Assembly: GCF_964355755.1 (NCBI RefSeq)
Contig: NC_092677.1
Coordinates: forward strand, 25,142,101-25,206,100
Direction of reading: 5' to 3'
Length of the DNA stretch: 64,000 nucleotides
DNA from: Antedon mediterranea
Taxonomy: Eukaryota > Echinodermata > Crinoidea > Comatulida > Antedonidae
Of this stretch, positions 37,259 to 49,760 are shown piece after piece. The notes beneath the pieces are model-generated. The model worked only from the letters and a program-made list of their open reading frames with translations, was not told where the DNA came from and made no database searches. The first letter of the stretch is position 1; each line of letters opens with the position of its first letter. The position numbers were made by a program, and so were the translations under genes.

Positions 37259-37506
37259 ATGTAAACGTTTACAAAAATGTGATGGATATAATATGGAGCG
37301 CCAAAATGGTCAAAAGAGGAGGTTACCCTGCCACCCGGAATAGCAATGGTGAACGGTATAGACACGTTCGACCTCAATTTTTCTCTCTTTATTTTCTTGC
37401 ACTTGTATTTATTATAGGGGATGCGTGGGAGGAGAGGATGTGAGGGGATGGTATTTTTGTAAACGTTTACAAAAATGTGATGGATATAACATGGAAGGAA
37501 CGCCAT
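37259..37506. repeat. Direct repeat flanking ~150 bp
   Basis: gtaaacgtttacaaaaatgt gatggatataa is present at 37261 and 37458, both followed by catgga/tatgga and cgcca. Confidence 0.85.
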
Positions 37507-38465
37507 TATTTATTATTGGGGATGACCCTTATCGAACATGACCTAAATCTCTGTGTATATAATTGTATCACATACACTTACGGTTAATTTATATTTGGAT
37601 ATCGTACCGTATGATAGGATTATTGAATATTCAACGCAAAAATGTGGAAATGATATTTTGTTTATTTTTCTATATAAATCGCAATGTTGTTTTAGGTTCG
37701 CAGTTAGCTTACATTTTCAAAACACCTTTGAGAATTACCGCTCATACACACACTCTAAATGAATGTTCAGTTGTCAACATAATCTTAAGAAAACACTTAC
37801 GAACCAATACTATGTGCACTGATATGTTTAGTATAGATACAATACTCGTTGTCTGCAATTGTGTTGAATGAAGCAGCACAGGCCTCCTATAGGTATTATC
37901 TATAACCAGTACAGGGGTCGGTGCGAGTATACAAACTTTGATTTTGTAACCTTGAAATAAGTGTCACGGCCAACTCGGGCGAAATTAATATATTTCCGCT
38001 CGAGAAAGTTGACAGGGAAAATCACTGATAAGCAGGAAGTTATCAATACAGATTATTCTTCCATAGATAACATTTTCGCTTCATCTTCCAAGAACAATAT
38101 TTACTATACTCCAATGTGTGGCGCCTGACGCTTGACCTCTTTGATGTCCTCAACCGGAAAACACGCAATCCCATCATGCTTAACGTACCGAAAAGAGGAT
38201 GTACGTTTGGAACGTGTAAAAATAAGTGTGGGGTATTATCAGATATAATTGGTGTGCGGAGAATGGGATTGTTTATAAGCTGTTACATTGATTTTAAGAT
38301 GAGTGACGCCTGTCAAAACAATACAATGATCAATTATACTTTCACATACCAGCAGTAGCGTAACGGCTATAAGCGCTCACTGGCTAAGTCCATGGGCCCC
38401 CCAGAGCTCAAGGGGCCCCAGAGCATAAGCAGTCCAATTCAACTAACCAGCGTTGGGTTGGGCCC

Positions 38466-38656
38466 CTAAAGCGTGGTTCCCACTACTAGCGATGCAACAC
38501 AAGGACGTAACGCAACGTAAGTGAATTGACCAATCACAAGCGATGGCTTATTCGCTTGTGATTGCTAACTGTCTATAACTTTGCTTGCCATTGGTTAAAA
38601 CGCCTGCGTTGCGTTTACGTCCTTGCGTTTACGTTCTAGTGGGAACCAAGCTTTAA
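38466..38656. mobile_element. MITE family C copy
   Basis: Almost the same sequence as the 4461-4645 copy, including atggcttattcgcttgtgat and gctaactgtctataact, so the two insertions are recent relatives. Confidence 0.93.
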
Positions 38657-39514
38657 GAGTGCTAAACCATGAGCCTTTTCCGCCGCCCTGATGAAGTAGA
38701 AAGCATTCCCGGCTATTTTAAGAATTAACCCAAAACAACCCAAACTCAACATAATCCTTACTGCTGGTGTCCATCGTCTTTTTGTCTTTCCGTGGTAGGC
38801 CGACTTACTGTGCCATGCCAACGGAACGTACGACGGTAACAAATCGTACCGACATCGTACCGTCAGCCAGTTCGTACATCTGAATCATTCGGTAAAAGAG
38901 GTTTAAACTTTTAAAAAAGTACTTTTCTTCTTCAAGTGCTTTTGTCGGAACTTTCGAATTGGTTTGATTGATATAGGGGGCGCACTTGACAATATTATTG
39001 CCAAACATTACTGGGTATATAAATACACTGGTAGTGACTAGTTACTGCAGTATTTTATTTTATTTATATTCAGTCAGGTGATACATAAAAAAGGAGCACG
39101 GAGGAGAAACTAGAGCTGTTAACAAAGACAACTATCGTACTATTAATTAATATCCTTATTCAATAAATGTGTACGACTGAGTAAAAAACAAATATGCTCT
39201 GAACCAAAAGGTATCGTAGTAGGATCATAAGTGGGTGCAATATAGTACAGTAATAATCGGTGTATGACGTATGTACCTGGATCGAGTCCAGGTTGACGAA
39301 TCTGACAAGGCGTTGTCAATCAACAGGCTAGCCTACTTTGTATTTGGGAAGGAAGCTCGTTGAAACTGACTGAAATAAGGAGACGCGTTGATGATTCTCA
39401 TTTTATTAATAAGGTCAACTCAAAATGTTGACTTTCTGACTCGCGAGGACTTATTTTACGTAATGTACTTGTATGATGTATAAAGTGATTGTTCAAACGT
39501 TATTACGTCAAAGG

Positions 39515-39680
39515 CTTAAGCTTGGTTCAGACTAGAGACGCAGCACAAGGACGTAACGAAACGTAAGTTAGTTGACCAATCACAAGCGATGAATTATTCG
39601 AACTGTAGCTTGTCATTGGTCAACACGCTTCAATTGCGTTTACGTCCTTGCGTTACGTCCAAGTGGGAACCAAGCTTTAA
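39515..39680. mobile_element. MITE family C copy
   Basis: Termini cttaagcttggttcagacta and gtgggaaccaagctttaa; the internal hairpin is shortened. Confidence 0.9.
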
Positions 39681-39929
39681 AAGGCGATGAATTACGTTTA
39701 TTTTGGTGATAGATTAAGTGTAAGCAGGTACGTATGTACTAAGTGTAATGGTATTTGTTTGTGACGTCGTGTAACAAAGTCGTCGTGAATTAAAAAAACT
39801 CAATATCGGTATTTACTGACTACTATGTCTTAATGTTAATTCATAACGTTTATTAGTGATAACGTTTAATATTGATAACATAAATATTGTGAAAATGTAA
39901 ACAATTTAATATTATTAATTTTATTATTA

Positions 39930-42900
39930 TTATTTATCGTTTTCTTCTTGAGGCTTGTCTTCTTCGTCAGCAAATACAATCCTTCCAACATCTTCTATAT
40001 CCATATGCGGGTGTATACCAACTTCTATGCCTTCATCATTACAGATTTCAATCAGCGTTTTAACATTTGAATCAGACAACCTGAGGTATCTACTCTGTAG
40101 AATCTCAAACGCGTTGAAGTCCGTCGGTTCTGCGTGGTGAGTTGGTTGCGACTGCATCTGTAGGGCTAGAAGACGCTGTTGTTGTTTTCGGCTTAGCGTT
40201 CCCAGAGAAGAAGGAAGCCCTTGGCCTCTTTCTATCATTGAGTGAATTTCTTCGAGTGTGTCGTGAGAGAGCTGTAAATGGTGACCAGAGTTGGGCATCG
40301 TGCCTGGTTGGTGTAACTTTGATTTATTTCTACCTATAAATATGCAGTAATAATATTAATTATCAGTTTTTTATTTAAGTATTACAAAATGCTTTATTAC
40401 ACGAGTAAAATTCAAGGGCTAATATTCTCGCGTAACGTTTGCACTGTATTGAACATAAAATAAAAGTTTTGTCTGTGTCTAAGTATAGAGGGCGGTACAG
40501 GAGGTACAATTTCAGAGCGTGCACGTTTAGTTTGTTCAGCGATTCTCTAATAGTAATGCATTGTTTTTACATTTTGTTGTTTAAAATCATGTTCGTAGTA
40601 ACTTTATGATTTCGTTATTATCTTAACAAAAACCTTTAAACAAATTGATTGTTTTGATATTAAATTCGATATTTAAAGCCTTGTGAATGTTAAACATTTT
40701 TAAAGCAAATGACTCGACTCCATATGCTATATAAGCATAGTTGGACACACAGATGGCCGGTGTGCACACCACATGACTTTCTAAAATCTGTGAACGCAAT
40801 GTCGAAACTCTCTATATATGGCTCTGTACAATTTAATCAAAATGCTAATAGTAATACCATCAGTTTTGGATGGCATGATGCTTCCACGCCTGTGTCTGCC
40901 ACCCTCAACCGGTGGATGGTGTGGTTCTGTGGTGTCATCGTCTCTGGAACCTTGTTTTGTTTTTACGTGGTGCAAACTTTTACTTAAGCGATCATTCTGC
41001 TCTGCTGTTGACTTTGTCGGTGATTCTATAAAGAAACTGACATTGTGAATACAAATCGGGGTGTATTAACACACGTTTATTGTTATAATTACTGTGCACA
41101 GACCATTTTAAACGAGTTTAGCTCAATAGTAACAACCATCGGAAGATAAATTGTTGTGGGTGAAAAAAAAACCCACGATTTTTAGCTCTGTTATGCATTC
41201 TCAAATGTAGGCCATATTACTGGATTTCGGTACAGTTACGTCAGTCATGAGTCCGGTCGTGAGTTACAGACCTGGAACTAGGTCAGGATTGAACCGTGGA
41301 CATTGGAAGGCAAGCACGTTAACCACCAAGCTACAGCTTCCTTCTTACTCCCTGACATAAGTCCCTAAACACTAAACAAAGGACATACTTCTTTGGTCTT
41401 GGACATTCCGTCGATTTTTTCCTTTATCCTTTATTTTTATTCCATGTTTATCTGCTGCCAGCAACGGCTCACTCTTCATTTTTGGATGTCCATGTGTTTC
41501 CACAGTGTCGCCAGCAGTCTCTAATTTGTCGTCTGCTTTGGCAGCCGTCTTCGTACCCATTTGAAAACCTCTCACAGACGAGCGTCGACGTTGCTCATTC
41601 GTGTTTGTTGATTCCGTCACTGATTGGTCAGACGGCCGACGATTGTGTTTCGATATATTTGAGATAGACGATTTCCTATCCTGGTGTTGATGATCAGGTT
41701 GTCGTCGTTGAGGTATGACTTGGTGGCTTGAAGAGTCTTGGCGGAGGTAGCTGTTATGTTTACTGTGGTGACTGGATAGATGGGTGGAAGAGTCTCTGTG
41801 TGCCCCCATGTACGAATGCGATGGCCGACGGTCCGTCCCTACGTTCCTGGAATGGAAGCTACTGTAGGATAGCAAAACAAAATAATGATATAATAATAAC
41901 CAAAAACTGAAAATGATAATAAATAATTTGTTTAGAGAGAAAGGAATTTGGAGTTGGGAATTAACTCAATAAACAAGACAATGTGGAGAGAGTGGATATG
42001 GAATCAACTTAATCAAGAAGACGATGTGGAGAGAGTGGGGATGGAAACAACTTAATCAAGAAGATGATGTGGAGAGAGTGGATATGGAATCAACTTAGTC
42101 AGGAAGACGATGTGGAGAGAGTGGAGAGGGAATCAACTTAATCAACAAGACGATGTAGAGAGAGTGGAGATGGAATCAACTTAATCAACAAGACGATGTG
42201 GAGAGAGTGGGGATGGAATCAACTTAATCAAGAAGATGATGTGGAGAGAGTGGATATGGAATCAACTTAATCAAGAAGACGATGTAGAGAGAGTGGAGAT
42301 GGAGTCAACTTAATCAAGAAAACGATGTGGAGAGAGTGGGGATGGAATCAACTTAATCAAGAAGATGATGTGGAGAGAGTGGATATGGAATCAACTTAAT
42401 CAAGAAGACGATGTAGAGAGAGTGGAGATGGAATCAACTTATTCAACAAGACGATGTGGATAGAGTGGAGATGGAATCAACTTAATCAAGAAGACGATGT
42501 AGAGAGAGTGGCGATGGAATCAACTTATTCAACAAGACGATGTGGAGAGAGTGGAGATGGAATCAACTTAATCAAGAAGACGATGTAGAGAGAGTGGAGA
42601 TGGAATCAACTTAATCAAGAAGACGATGTAGAGAGAGTGGAGATGGAATCAACTTATTCAACAAGACGATGTGGAGAGAGTGGAGATGGAATCAACTTAA
42701 TCAAGAAGACGATGTAGAGAGAGTGGAGATGGAATCAACTTAATCAAGAAGACGATGTGGAGAGAGTGGAGATGGAATCAACTCAATCAACAAGACGATG
42801 TGGAGAGAGTGGATATGGAATCAACTTAATCAACAAGACGATGTGGAGAGAGTGGGGATGGAATCAACTTAATAAAGAAGACGATGTGGAGAGAGTGGAG

Positions 42901-45900
42901 ATGGAATCAACTTAATCAAGAAGATGATGTGATGAGAGTGGAGATGGAATCAACTTAATCAACAAGACGATGTGGAAAAAGTGGAGATGGAATCAACTTT
43001 ATCAACAAGACGATGTGGAGAGAGTGGGGATGGAATCAAGTTAATCAACAAGACGATGTGGAGAGAGTGGAGATGGAATCAACCTAATCAAGAAGACGAT
43101 GTGATGAGAGTGGAGATGGAATCAACTTAATCAAAAAGACGATGTGGAGAGAGTGGAGATGGAATCAACCTAATCAACAAGACGATGTGGAGAGAGTGGA
43201 GATGGAATCAACTTAATCAAGAAGATGATGTGGAGAGAGTGGAGATGGAATCGACTTAATCAGGAAGACGATGTGGAGAGAGTGGAGATGGAATCAACTT
43301 AATCAACAAGGGGATGTGGAGAGAGTGGAGATGGAATCAACTTAATCAAGAAGACGATGTGGAGATGAAATCAACTTAATCAAGAAGACGATGTGGAGAG
43401 CGTGGAGATGGAATCAACTTAATCAAACAGACGATGTGGAGAGAGTGGAGATGGAATCAACTTAATCAAGAAGACGATGTGGAGAGAGTCGAGATGGAAT
43501 CAACCTAATCAACAAGACGATGTGGAGAGAGTGGATATGGAATCAACTTTTAATCAAGAAAAAGATGTGGAGAGAGTGGAGATGGAATCCACTTAATCAA
43601 GAAGACGATGTGGATAGAGTGGAGATGGAAGAAAGTTAATCAACAAGACGATGTGGAGAGAGCGGAGATGGAATTAACTCAATCAACAAGACGATGTGGA
43701 GAGAGTGGAGATGGAATTAACTCAATCAACAAGACGATGTGGAGAGAGTGGAGATGGAATCAACTTAATCAAGAAGACGATGTAGAGAGAGTGGAGATGG
43801 AATCAACTTATTCAACAAGACGATGTGGAGAGAGTGGAGATGGAATCAACTTATTAAACAAGACGATGTGGAGAGAGGGGAGATGGAATCAACTTAATAA
43901 AGAAGACGATGTAGAGAGAGTGGAGATGGAATCAACTTAATCAAGAAGACGATGTGGAGAGAGTGGAGATGGAATCAACTTAATCAAGAAGATGATGTGG
44001 AGAGAGTGGATATGGAATCAACTTATTCAACAAGACGATGTGGAGAGAGGGGAGATGGAATCAACTTAATCAAGAAGATGATGTGGAGAGAGTGGAAATG
44101 GAATCGACTTAATCAGTAAGACGATGTGGAGAGAGTGGAGAGGGAATCAACATAATCAACAAGGGGATGTGGAGAGAGTGGAGATGGAATCAACTTAATC
44201 AAGAAGACGATGTGGAGATGAAATCAACTTAATCAAGAAGACGATGTGGAGAGAGTGGAGATGGAATCAACTTAATCAAACAGACGATGTGGAGAGAGTG
44301 GAGATGGAATCAACTTAATCAAGAAGACGATGTGGAGAGAGTGGAGATGGAATCAACCTAATCAACAAGACGATGTGGAGAGAGTGGATATGGAATCAAC
44401 TTTTAATCAAGAAAAAGATGTGGAGAGAGTGGAGATGGAATCCACTTAATCAAGAAGACGAGGTGGATAGAGTGGAGATGGAAGAAAGTTAATCAACAAG
44501 ACGATGTGGAGAGAGCGGAGATGGAATTAACTCAATCAACAAGACGATGTGGAGAGAGTGGAGATGGAATTAACTCAATCAACAAGACGATGTGGAGAGA
44601 GTGGAGATGGAATCAACTTAATCAAGAAGACGATGTAGAGAGAGTGGAGATGGAATCAACTTATTCAACAAGACGATGTGGAGAGAGTAGAGATGGAATC
44701 AACTTATTCAACAAGACGATGTGGAGAGAGGGGAGATGGAATCAACTTAATCAAGAAGACGGTGCGAAGAGAGCAGGAGATGGAATGAACTCAATTAAAA
44801 AGACGAGGACTTAATATGAAAAAGATGCGAAACAATATATAATTGGTTTATAATGGTCTGTTGGTCCTTACCTCTTTTTACCCTTTTGTTCAATGCCCAT
44901 CTCTTTCGCCCATTCTTTGACAGTATGCCCGTAGCCTACTGGTTGATGTACAGGAGAGTGATGGCTAGAATCATGATGGGGTTCATGCGTCGTATGTACG
45001 TTGTGTACACTGATTTTAGAAGGATCTTTCTTCGCTCGTCCAGTTACAGTGACATACATTGGTTGGTGTTTATCGTCGCGTACAGCGTACGTTTGCTGTT
45101 GTAAATATATATGTAAATGAGTACAGTTAATTACCTTAAACTAGATGGCACGCTCGCTTCGCTCGCGTACCATCTAGGTCGTGCCAACAGATGGTTCTCG
45201 AATACACAGTATTTCCAGCGAGAAAAAAATGGAGATTTCAAATGTACGTACTGCAGGACTATAATACATTGTCGTTTACAGAAACGAATAAATATACACA
45301 ATGATTTATGTAGTCAACCAAAATTAGCACCCTGGGAATTACTTCCGAGAGAGAAACAAAATGAGTCAAATTTTTTTATTTGGACTAATTTAAACAAACC
45401 CAATTTGTGTTTTGTATGTAACATAAGGGTTGAGGGATGGGGGAAGAAGATAGGTACAAAGAGGAAACATTTTAAAATATATTCTTATCCACTCAGTAAC
45501 GAAATATTGTTTTTAATGTTTTATAGGCCTATAAATAATATACCACTAAATACAGTAAAACATTTACGATTTAATACGGTACTTTGTTAAAACTCTCACT
45601 GTCATAGTCGATTGAAATAGTAAAGTACATGTAACGATACACCACTACGACGTTTATATATTTTTAAATTATTAATTAATACAAACGTTGAGAAGCAACT
45701 GTCAGTAATAACGTTTATTTATTTGTATATTATATGTTTATAATCTAACAGTAGGGCCTATCCACACTCACAGTAATAAAGTTTATTTGTATATATTTTT
45801 ATATTACATCTAACAGTACCAACACTCACAGTAAGAAATTTGCGATTCAAATTGCGATCAAAAGTGGTTATACCTTAACAGTATTGTACAGCATTGCAAT

Positions 45901-48900
45901 ACTATTTATGTTTATTCTCCAAGGGGGCCCATAAATCTAAATCTATACCTCTATAATGGTTAAACCAAATAATTTGGAATGTTTATTTGTATATTATATG
46001 TTTATAATCTAACAGTAGGGCCTACCCACACTCACAGTAATAAAGTTTATTTGTATATTTTTATATTACATCTAACAGTACCAACACTCACAGTAAGAAA
46101 TTTGCGATTCAAATTGCGATCAAAAGTGGTTAATACCTTAACAGTATTGTACAGCATTGCAATACTATTTATGTTTATTCTCCAAGGGGGCCCATAAATC
46201 TAAATCTATACCTCCATGGTTAAACCAAATAATTTGGAATGTTCCATTCATCACAAATCAATACATTTGTAAAAACGTATATTAAATCTATCAAAATAGT
46301 ATTTTTAAAAGAAAATCGGCCTGTCTTCAACATTATGATGCTGTACTCTAGCTGTTCAACCGATTTTCAGCTATTAAAAACAATTATCGTAGGAGGAGAT
46401 AGGAAAATGCGAAGCCTCCTCGCATTTTTTTGGCGGGTATTTTTCAAGATGGACATCCATTAGACAGTGTATACCACGATCGGAAAACACCCCTATTTGG
46501 GGCAAATCGTTGAACCTAAATTCGTTTTAATCGTCAATAACTAATTATCTAACTCAATTTAATTAGTAAACAGGGTTACATCAGGCGGTTAAAATCAGTA
46601 CCGAAAGTACGAACCAACTTTACATACCATCGAGTGAAAATTCTAGAAGTAAGGCGCGATTTACCGAATTTTGCCCTTACGTAAATTTATATATAGATTG
46701 CGTAGGGCCTTCCTACCTACAGTACTTTTCAATTACGCACACAAAAGTTACTGTAGGAAAAAGGCCTTTTGATAATTGTACTACCTCATCTGGTGCAAAA
46801 GAAATGCGATCGGTTAAGGTTAAGGTTGATCGGAAATAGGCTGCGCGACGCATGATGGGAAGGGTTTGGGATCAAACGTCACGGCGTTTGTTTGTACGTA
46901 CGCGTCGTGACGTTTGCTCCCCCCCCCCCCCGCCCCATGCCTTGTGCAATGATGTTAATCGTTTCTCAGAATGTACTGTGTGGTAGTGAGAGTCAATGTA
47001 ACTTATACCGTAATAAACCAGTATTGTCTTCATTCAATTACAGTAAATCCCTGTAATGTACAAATTATGATAGGATCTTCTTACCATTCTGTTCGATTCT
47101 TCTTGCTGCTCGGGGTGGTGGCGATGACTACTACCATGGCCTGCTATGTGATGAATACTTTCTTTGTCTCTCTGCAGACGTTCTATCTGTCGAATTAACT
47201 GTTTCTCCTCCTGGCGAAACGCATGTTCGCTCACATATTGAGCGTTTTTGATAAACCTAGAGGCCAAAATAATTAATTAGGACATTTTACATTACTTGTG
47301 TTAGAAGTAGGTCTACTAGTCCTAGTAATCAGTAGGCCATGTGTAGGTAGCTCTGCTTAGGCCTATGTCTCATGGAGACTTACTGCTTTTAACGGCCAAG
47401 TGCGGGCAAAATATTACTATTGATCATACATTCCAATAATTATCGATCTATAATTTCCCCTATGTTTCATCATTTTTGGGGTCATTTGTGTTACACGATC
47501 TTGTTGAAAATAAACATTTTTTATCAGTGGGAAGATAGTTTAAATTAAACAGTAAAATCTGTATTCTTTTGTACGCAACTCTTGTAAATAGAGAAGCATT
47601 TTTAGAAAACTATGGAAACAAAACGGTGTGGTAAAAAATGACTAAATATAGGTAATATAACTTGAATTTTACGTTTCTGGTATTTATATTCAAATTCAGT
47701 TGTTTATATTCGTGTTACATCAGCAATTATCCATCGTATACCCACCATCTTTTTTTTTCTTCAATTTCTAGGGAATCACCAGACATGCATTACATTAGTT
47801 AAACTACCCAGCTACTGAAATATCTGTCTGATTTTTATAGCTGTTTTTGTTTGACCATTTGTAGGGAAATTCATATTGTTTCATCATGCTTTATGTTACA
47901 CATATTTGATTTATGTACAATTAGCCAAATATTATATTTACATTTTATGTTTGCCTTTTGTTTTTGCCTTTTGAGAATTTAATTTTGTTTTGCCTCATGT
48001 CAGCGCTGTGTCGGTTTTGTTTTTCTTTTGCATATTTATACTGAATAAAAAAAAAAAAAAAAAAAAAAAATTATATTTAAAGTTTATGCCTGTACCTGAG
48101 CTTTAAAAACCATCATTCGCATCAAATATTAACATAATTATCTTGTCAACGTACTACCGTTTTATACACTCATTTCACGGCATAATTTGTTTAACCTTCT
48201 GGCCTTCTAATTAATTCTCGTTCATCTTCTATGACGAAGAATCGAGAAAAGGTACTTTCGTCAAATTATATTTTGTAAATTAGGACTTATCCGATTCATT
48301 TTCAATAAAAACATATACAGGATTAATACTAATGTCGCTAAATTCAATTTCTTGGACTTAATTATTTTATTGATTTCTGAATGCGTTCTTATGTAATAAC
48401 AAACAGAGTTGATATCGTCATTATGATGATGTCTCATCAAGCTGTGTGAATTTCAAATTATGGAGATTCACACTGTCAGTCAGTTCGCAGTAGTCAGTAT
48501 ATATGTATAACAGACTTTCGAGTGCTCTTGGCATTTTTTTAATTTAGTTTTTTGCCTGTTTCTTTCTTTTTTTACTTGTTAATGCACATTTACACAAACG
48601 AGCGGTAACGGGTAATAAAAATATAGAATCCATGTTATTCCTTATGACCATTTACACACAATGCGGAGCGGAGGGGCGGTTTCCGTTCAGGATAGATACA
48701 GAATCTACGTGCGACAAGCTACGCGGTTTTCCGCTTACCGTTACCGCTCGTCTTTAAATTGCGCTTTATAAGATTTTATGCAATATTTTTGACATGTTTT
48801 TTTACATGCAGTTTGGCCACGAGATATAAATTGGTCAGTATTTTTGGAAATAAAAAGAGAATAATAATGCATGTCGGTTTAGTTCATTTATTTTATAAAA

Positions 48901-49481
48901 ATAATATTTATATAGGCATAGGCCCTAATATTATTAATAATATTTAAAAAATTTGCTCATATTGATATTTTGGTTTTACTTCTTGTTCTGTTGATGAAAT
49001 TAGCCTTCAATTAATGAAAATTAATCATTATTAAATTTTTACCACAAATCGGCATTTAATTATGCAATCAACAATTCAATTCATGAGAAGAACGGGAATG
49101 CAAACTCACGTCACAGCAGCAGCAATAGGGCCGACATTCTAACGTTTAGAAACAGTTAGGAGGATCGGAAAGCCAAAAATGTTTTCCATTAATTTGTGTC
49201 CTAGGCTAAACTGAAATCAGGCTTCGGAATTATGAAATGCAATATAGCCTATAATAAACCGAGGCCTAATTGATAATGATAATGCCTGTATATTTTGTTG
49301 TATTTATTCGGAAAAATAAAGATAATGTGTTGGAATCTTACCTGGTTTGTTGGCCATATTCAACGCGAACTTTCTTGTTGTTTACGTTGACAGAGTGCAC
49401 CGTCCGCGCATCCATCGTCGGGTCCCGTGCGGTTACGTTCAACCCCATCGTTTGGAGCTGTTCTCGTCCTAAGTTACTCAT
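39930..49481 (-). CDS. Unrecognised 460-aa hydrophilic protein, five exons
   Basis: Exons on the minus strand: 49481-49342, 47256-47085, 45095-44872, 41861-41389, 40303-39930. They sum to 1383 nt (460 codons plus TAA), and every junction has a GT donor, an AG acceptor and matching phase, which strongly supports a real gene. The product starts MSNLGREQLQTMGLNV. Residues about 60-80 (RQEEKQLIRQIERLQRDKES) look like a short coiled coil. Residues 85-165 are rich in His, and 180-310 are a Ser/Arg/Gln/His-rich, probably disordered linker. The C-terminus (about 400-450) is the most structured part: YLRLSDSNVKTLIEICNDEG followed by IEVGIHPHMDIEDV, ending in an acidic tail. No signal peptide, membrane segment or enzyme motif is visible. 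I do not recognise the family. Intron 3 holds the 43-bp minisatellite and intron 1 several repeats. A few of the internal splice choices could be off by one alternative site. Confidence 0.8.
41245..41345 (-). mobile_element. tRNA-derived SINE fragment
   Basis: Minus strand GTAGCTTGGTGGTTAACGTG and GGTTCAATCCTGACC match the copy at 27418. It sits in intron 4 of the 460-aa gene. Confidence 0.65.
41950..44812 (+). repeat. 43-bp minisatellite, about 65 units, with higher-order structure
   Basis: The unit reads gatgtggagagagtgg / agatggaatcaacttaatca / agaagac and repeats at 43 bp with substitutions (aagaa/aacaa, cttaatc/cttattc, gtggaga/gtagaga/gtggata). Occasional units lack about 17 bp (43350-43375 and 44210-44230). 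A block at 43300-43760 recurs at 44155-44610 with the same variant order, so a segment of about 850 bp was duplicated. The plus strand is purine-rich. The array fills most of intron 3 of the 460-aa gene. Open frames of about 100 codons within it arise because 43 is not divisible by 3 and stops are sparse; they are not genes. Confidence 0.97.
45117..45590 (+). CDS. Open frame of 157 codons, doubtful
   Basis: The frame lies inside intron 2 of the minus-strand 460-aa gene, starting 22 bases beyond an exon boundary. It contains Cys pairs (CTYC near residue 43 and CFVC near residue 98) and a downstream H-x3-C (HNDLC), a weak resemblance to a BED-type finger. The N-terminal 20 residues are read through a perfect hairpin (45142-45178), and the remainder is AT-rich. 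No start context, intron or family match supports it. It could be a decayed transposase fragment or chance. Confidence 0.2.
   Translation: MSTVNYLKLDGTLASLAYHLGRANRWFSNTQYFQREKNGDFKCTYCRTIIHCRLQKRINIHNDLCSQPKLAPWELLPREKQNESNFFIWTNLNKPNLCFVCNIRVEGWGKKIGTKRKHFKIYSYPLSNEILFLMFYRPINNIPLNTVKHLRFNTVLC
45142..45178. repeat. Near-perfect 37-bp hairpin
   Basis: ctagatggcacgctcgc / ttc / gctcgcgtaccatctag: arms pair along 17 bases with one or two mismatches and a 3-base loop. Confidence 0.85.
45714..46243. repeat. Tandem duplication, ~263 bp, two copies
   Basis: gtttatttgtatattatatg begins both copies (45716 and 45979) and ccaaataatttggaatgt ends both. They differ by a few small indels, which indicates recent duplication. 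Confidence 0.97.
46828..46920. mobile_element. Relative of the 8066 MITE
   Basis: Shares gcgcgacgcatg, then ggaag, tttgg and caaacgtcac with the 8066 element. Termini are not clearly preserved. A C-run follows. Confidence 0.5.
47930..48071 (+). mobile_element. Retroposon-like 3' end: AATAAA followed directly by A-tract
   Basis: A T-rich segment ends ctgaataaa and then about 22 consecutive A. This is typical of a polyadenylated RNA inserted by reverse transcription; the body is too diverged to name. Confidence 0.4.
48583..48764. mobile_element. MITE family B copy with intact TIRs
   Basis: aaacgagcggtaacggg (48597) and accgttaccgctcgtctt (48738) are inverted repeats. The interior matches 3366-3530 in reverse. 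Confidence 0.85.
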
Positions 49482-49760
49482 GGTAGAAGTGTGATTGTTT
49501 TACACTTCTTACTAATTGTAATTGTATATTTTATTAGTTGATGGAAGAGTGAAGATCGACAACGTCGGTGTTTTTAAAGAATTTTGCAGTGTGACGTGAT
49601 TTTTAACAACACCATCATCATCACACTCTCGTCGTCTCATGTACCGCGCCGCCGGTAACCAAGGACATTGGAATAGCGCCATCTCGCGTCACGCGCGTAG
49701 ATTGAAATATCGTGCATACTACACGTGGCATATGTACTACTCTACGTAGGCCGGGTGCGT
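49482..49760 (-). promoter_or_regulatory. Likely promoter/5'UTR region of the unrecognised 460-aa gene
   Basis: Sequence just upstream of the ATG at 49481 is locally richer in CpG than its surroundings (49635-49760, e.g. cgcgccgccgg and cgcgtcacgcgcg). This fits a promoter. Transcription start is not determinable by eye. Confidence 0.35.

Noticed and set aside
38636-39008. Two overlapping minus-strand frames of 67-68 codons, one with a hydrophobic segment
   Set aside because: The first runs straight into a MITE for its stop, no splice partner was found, and no family is recognisable.
43608-44814. Two open frames of about 100 codons with WREWRWNQLNQEDDVER-type repeats
   Set aside because: They are the three-frame reading of the 43-bp minisatellite; the frame rotates every unit and there is no independent start context or conservation.
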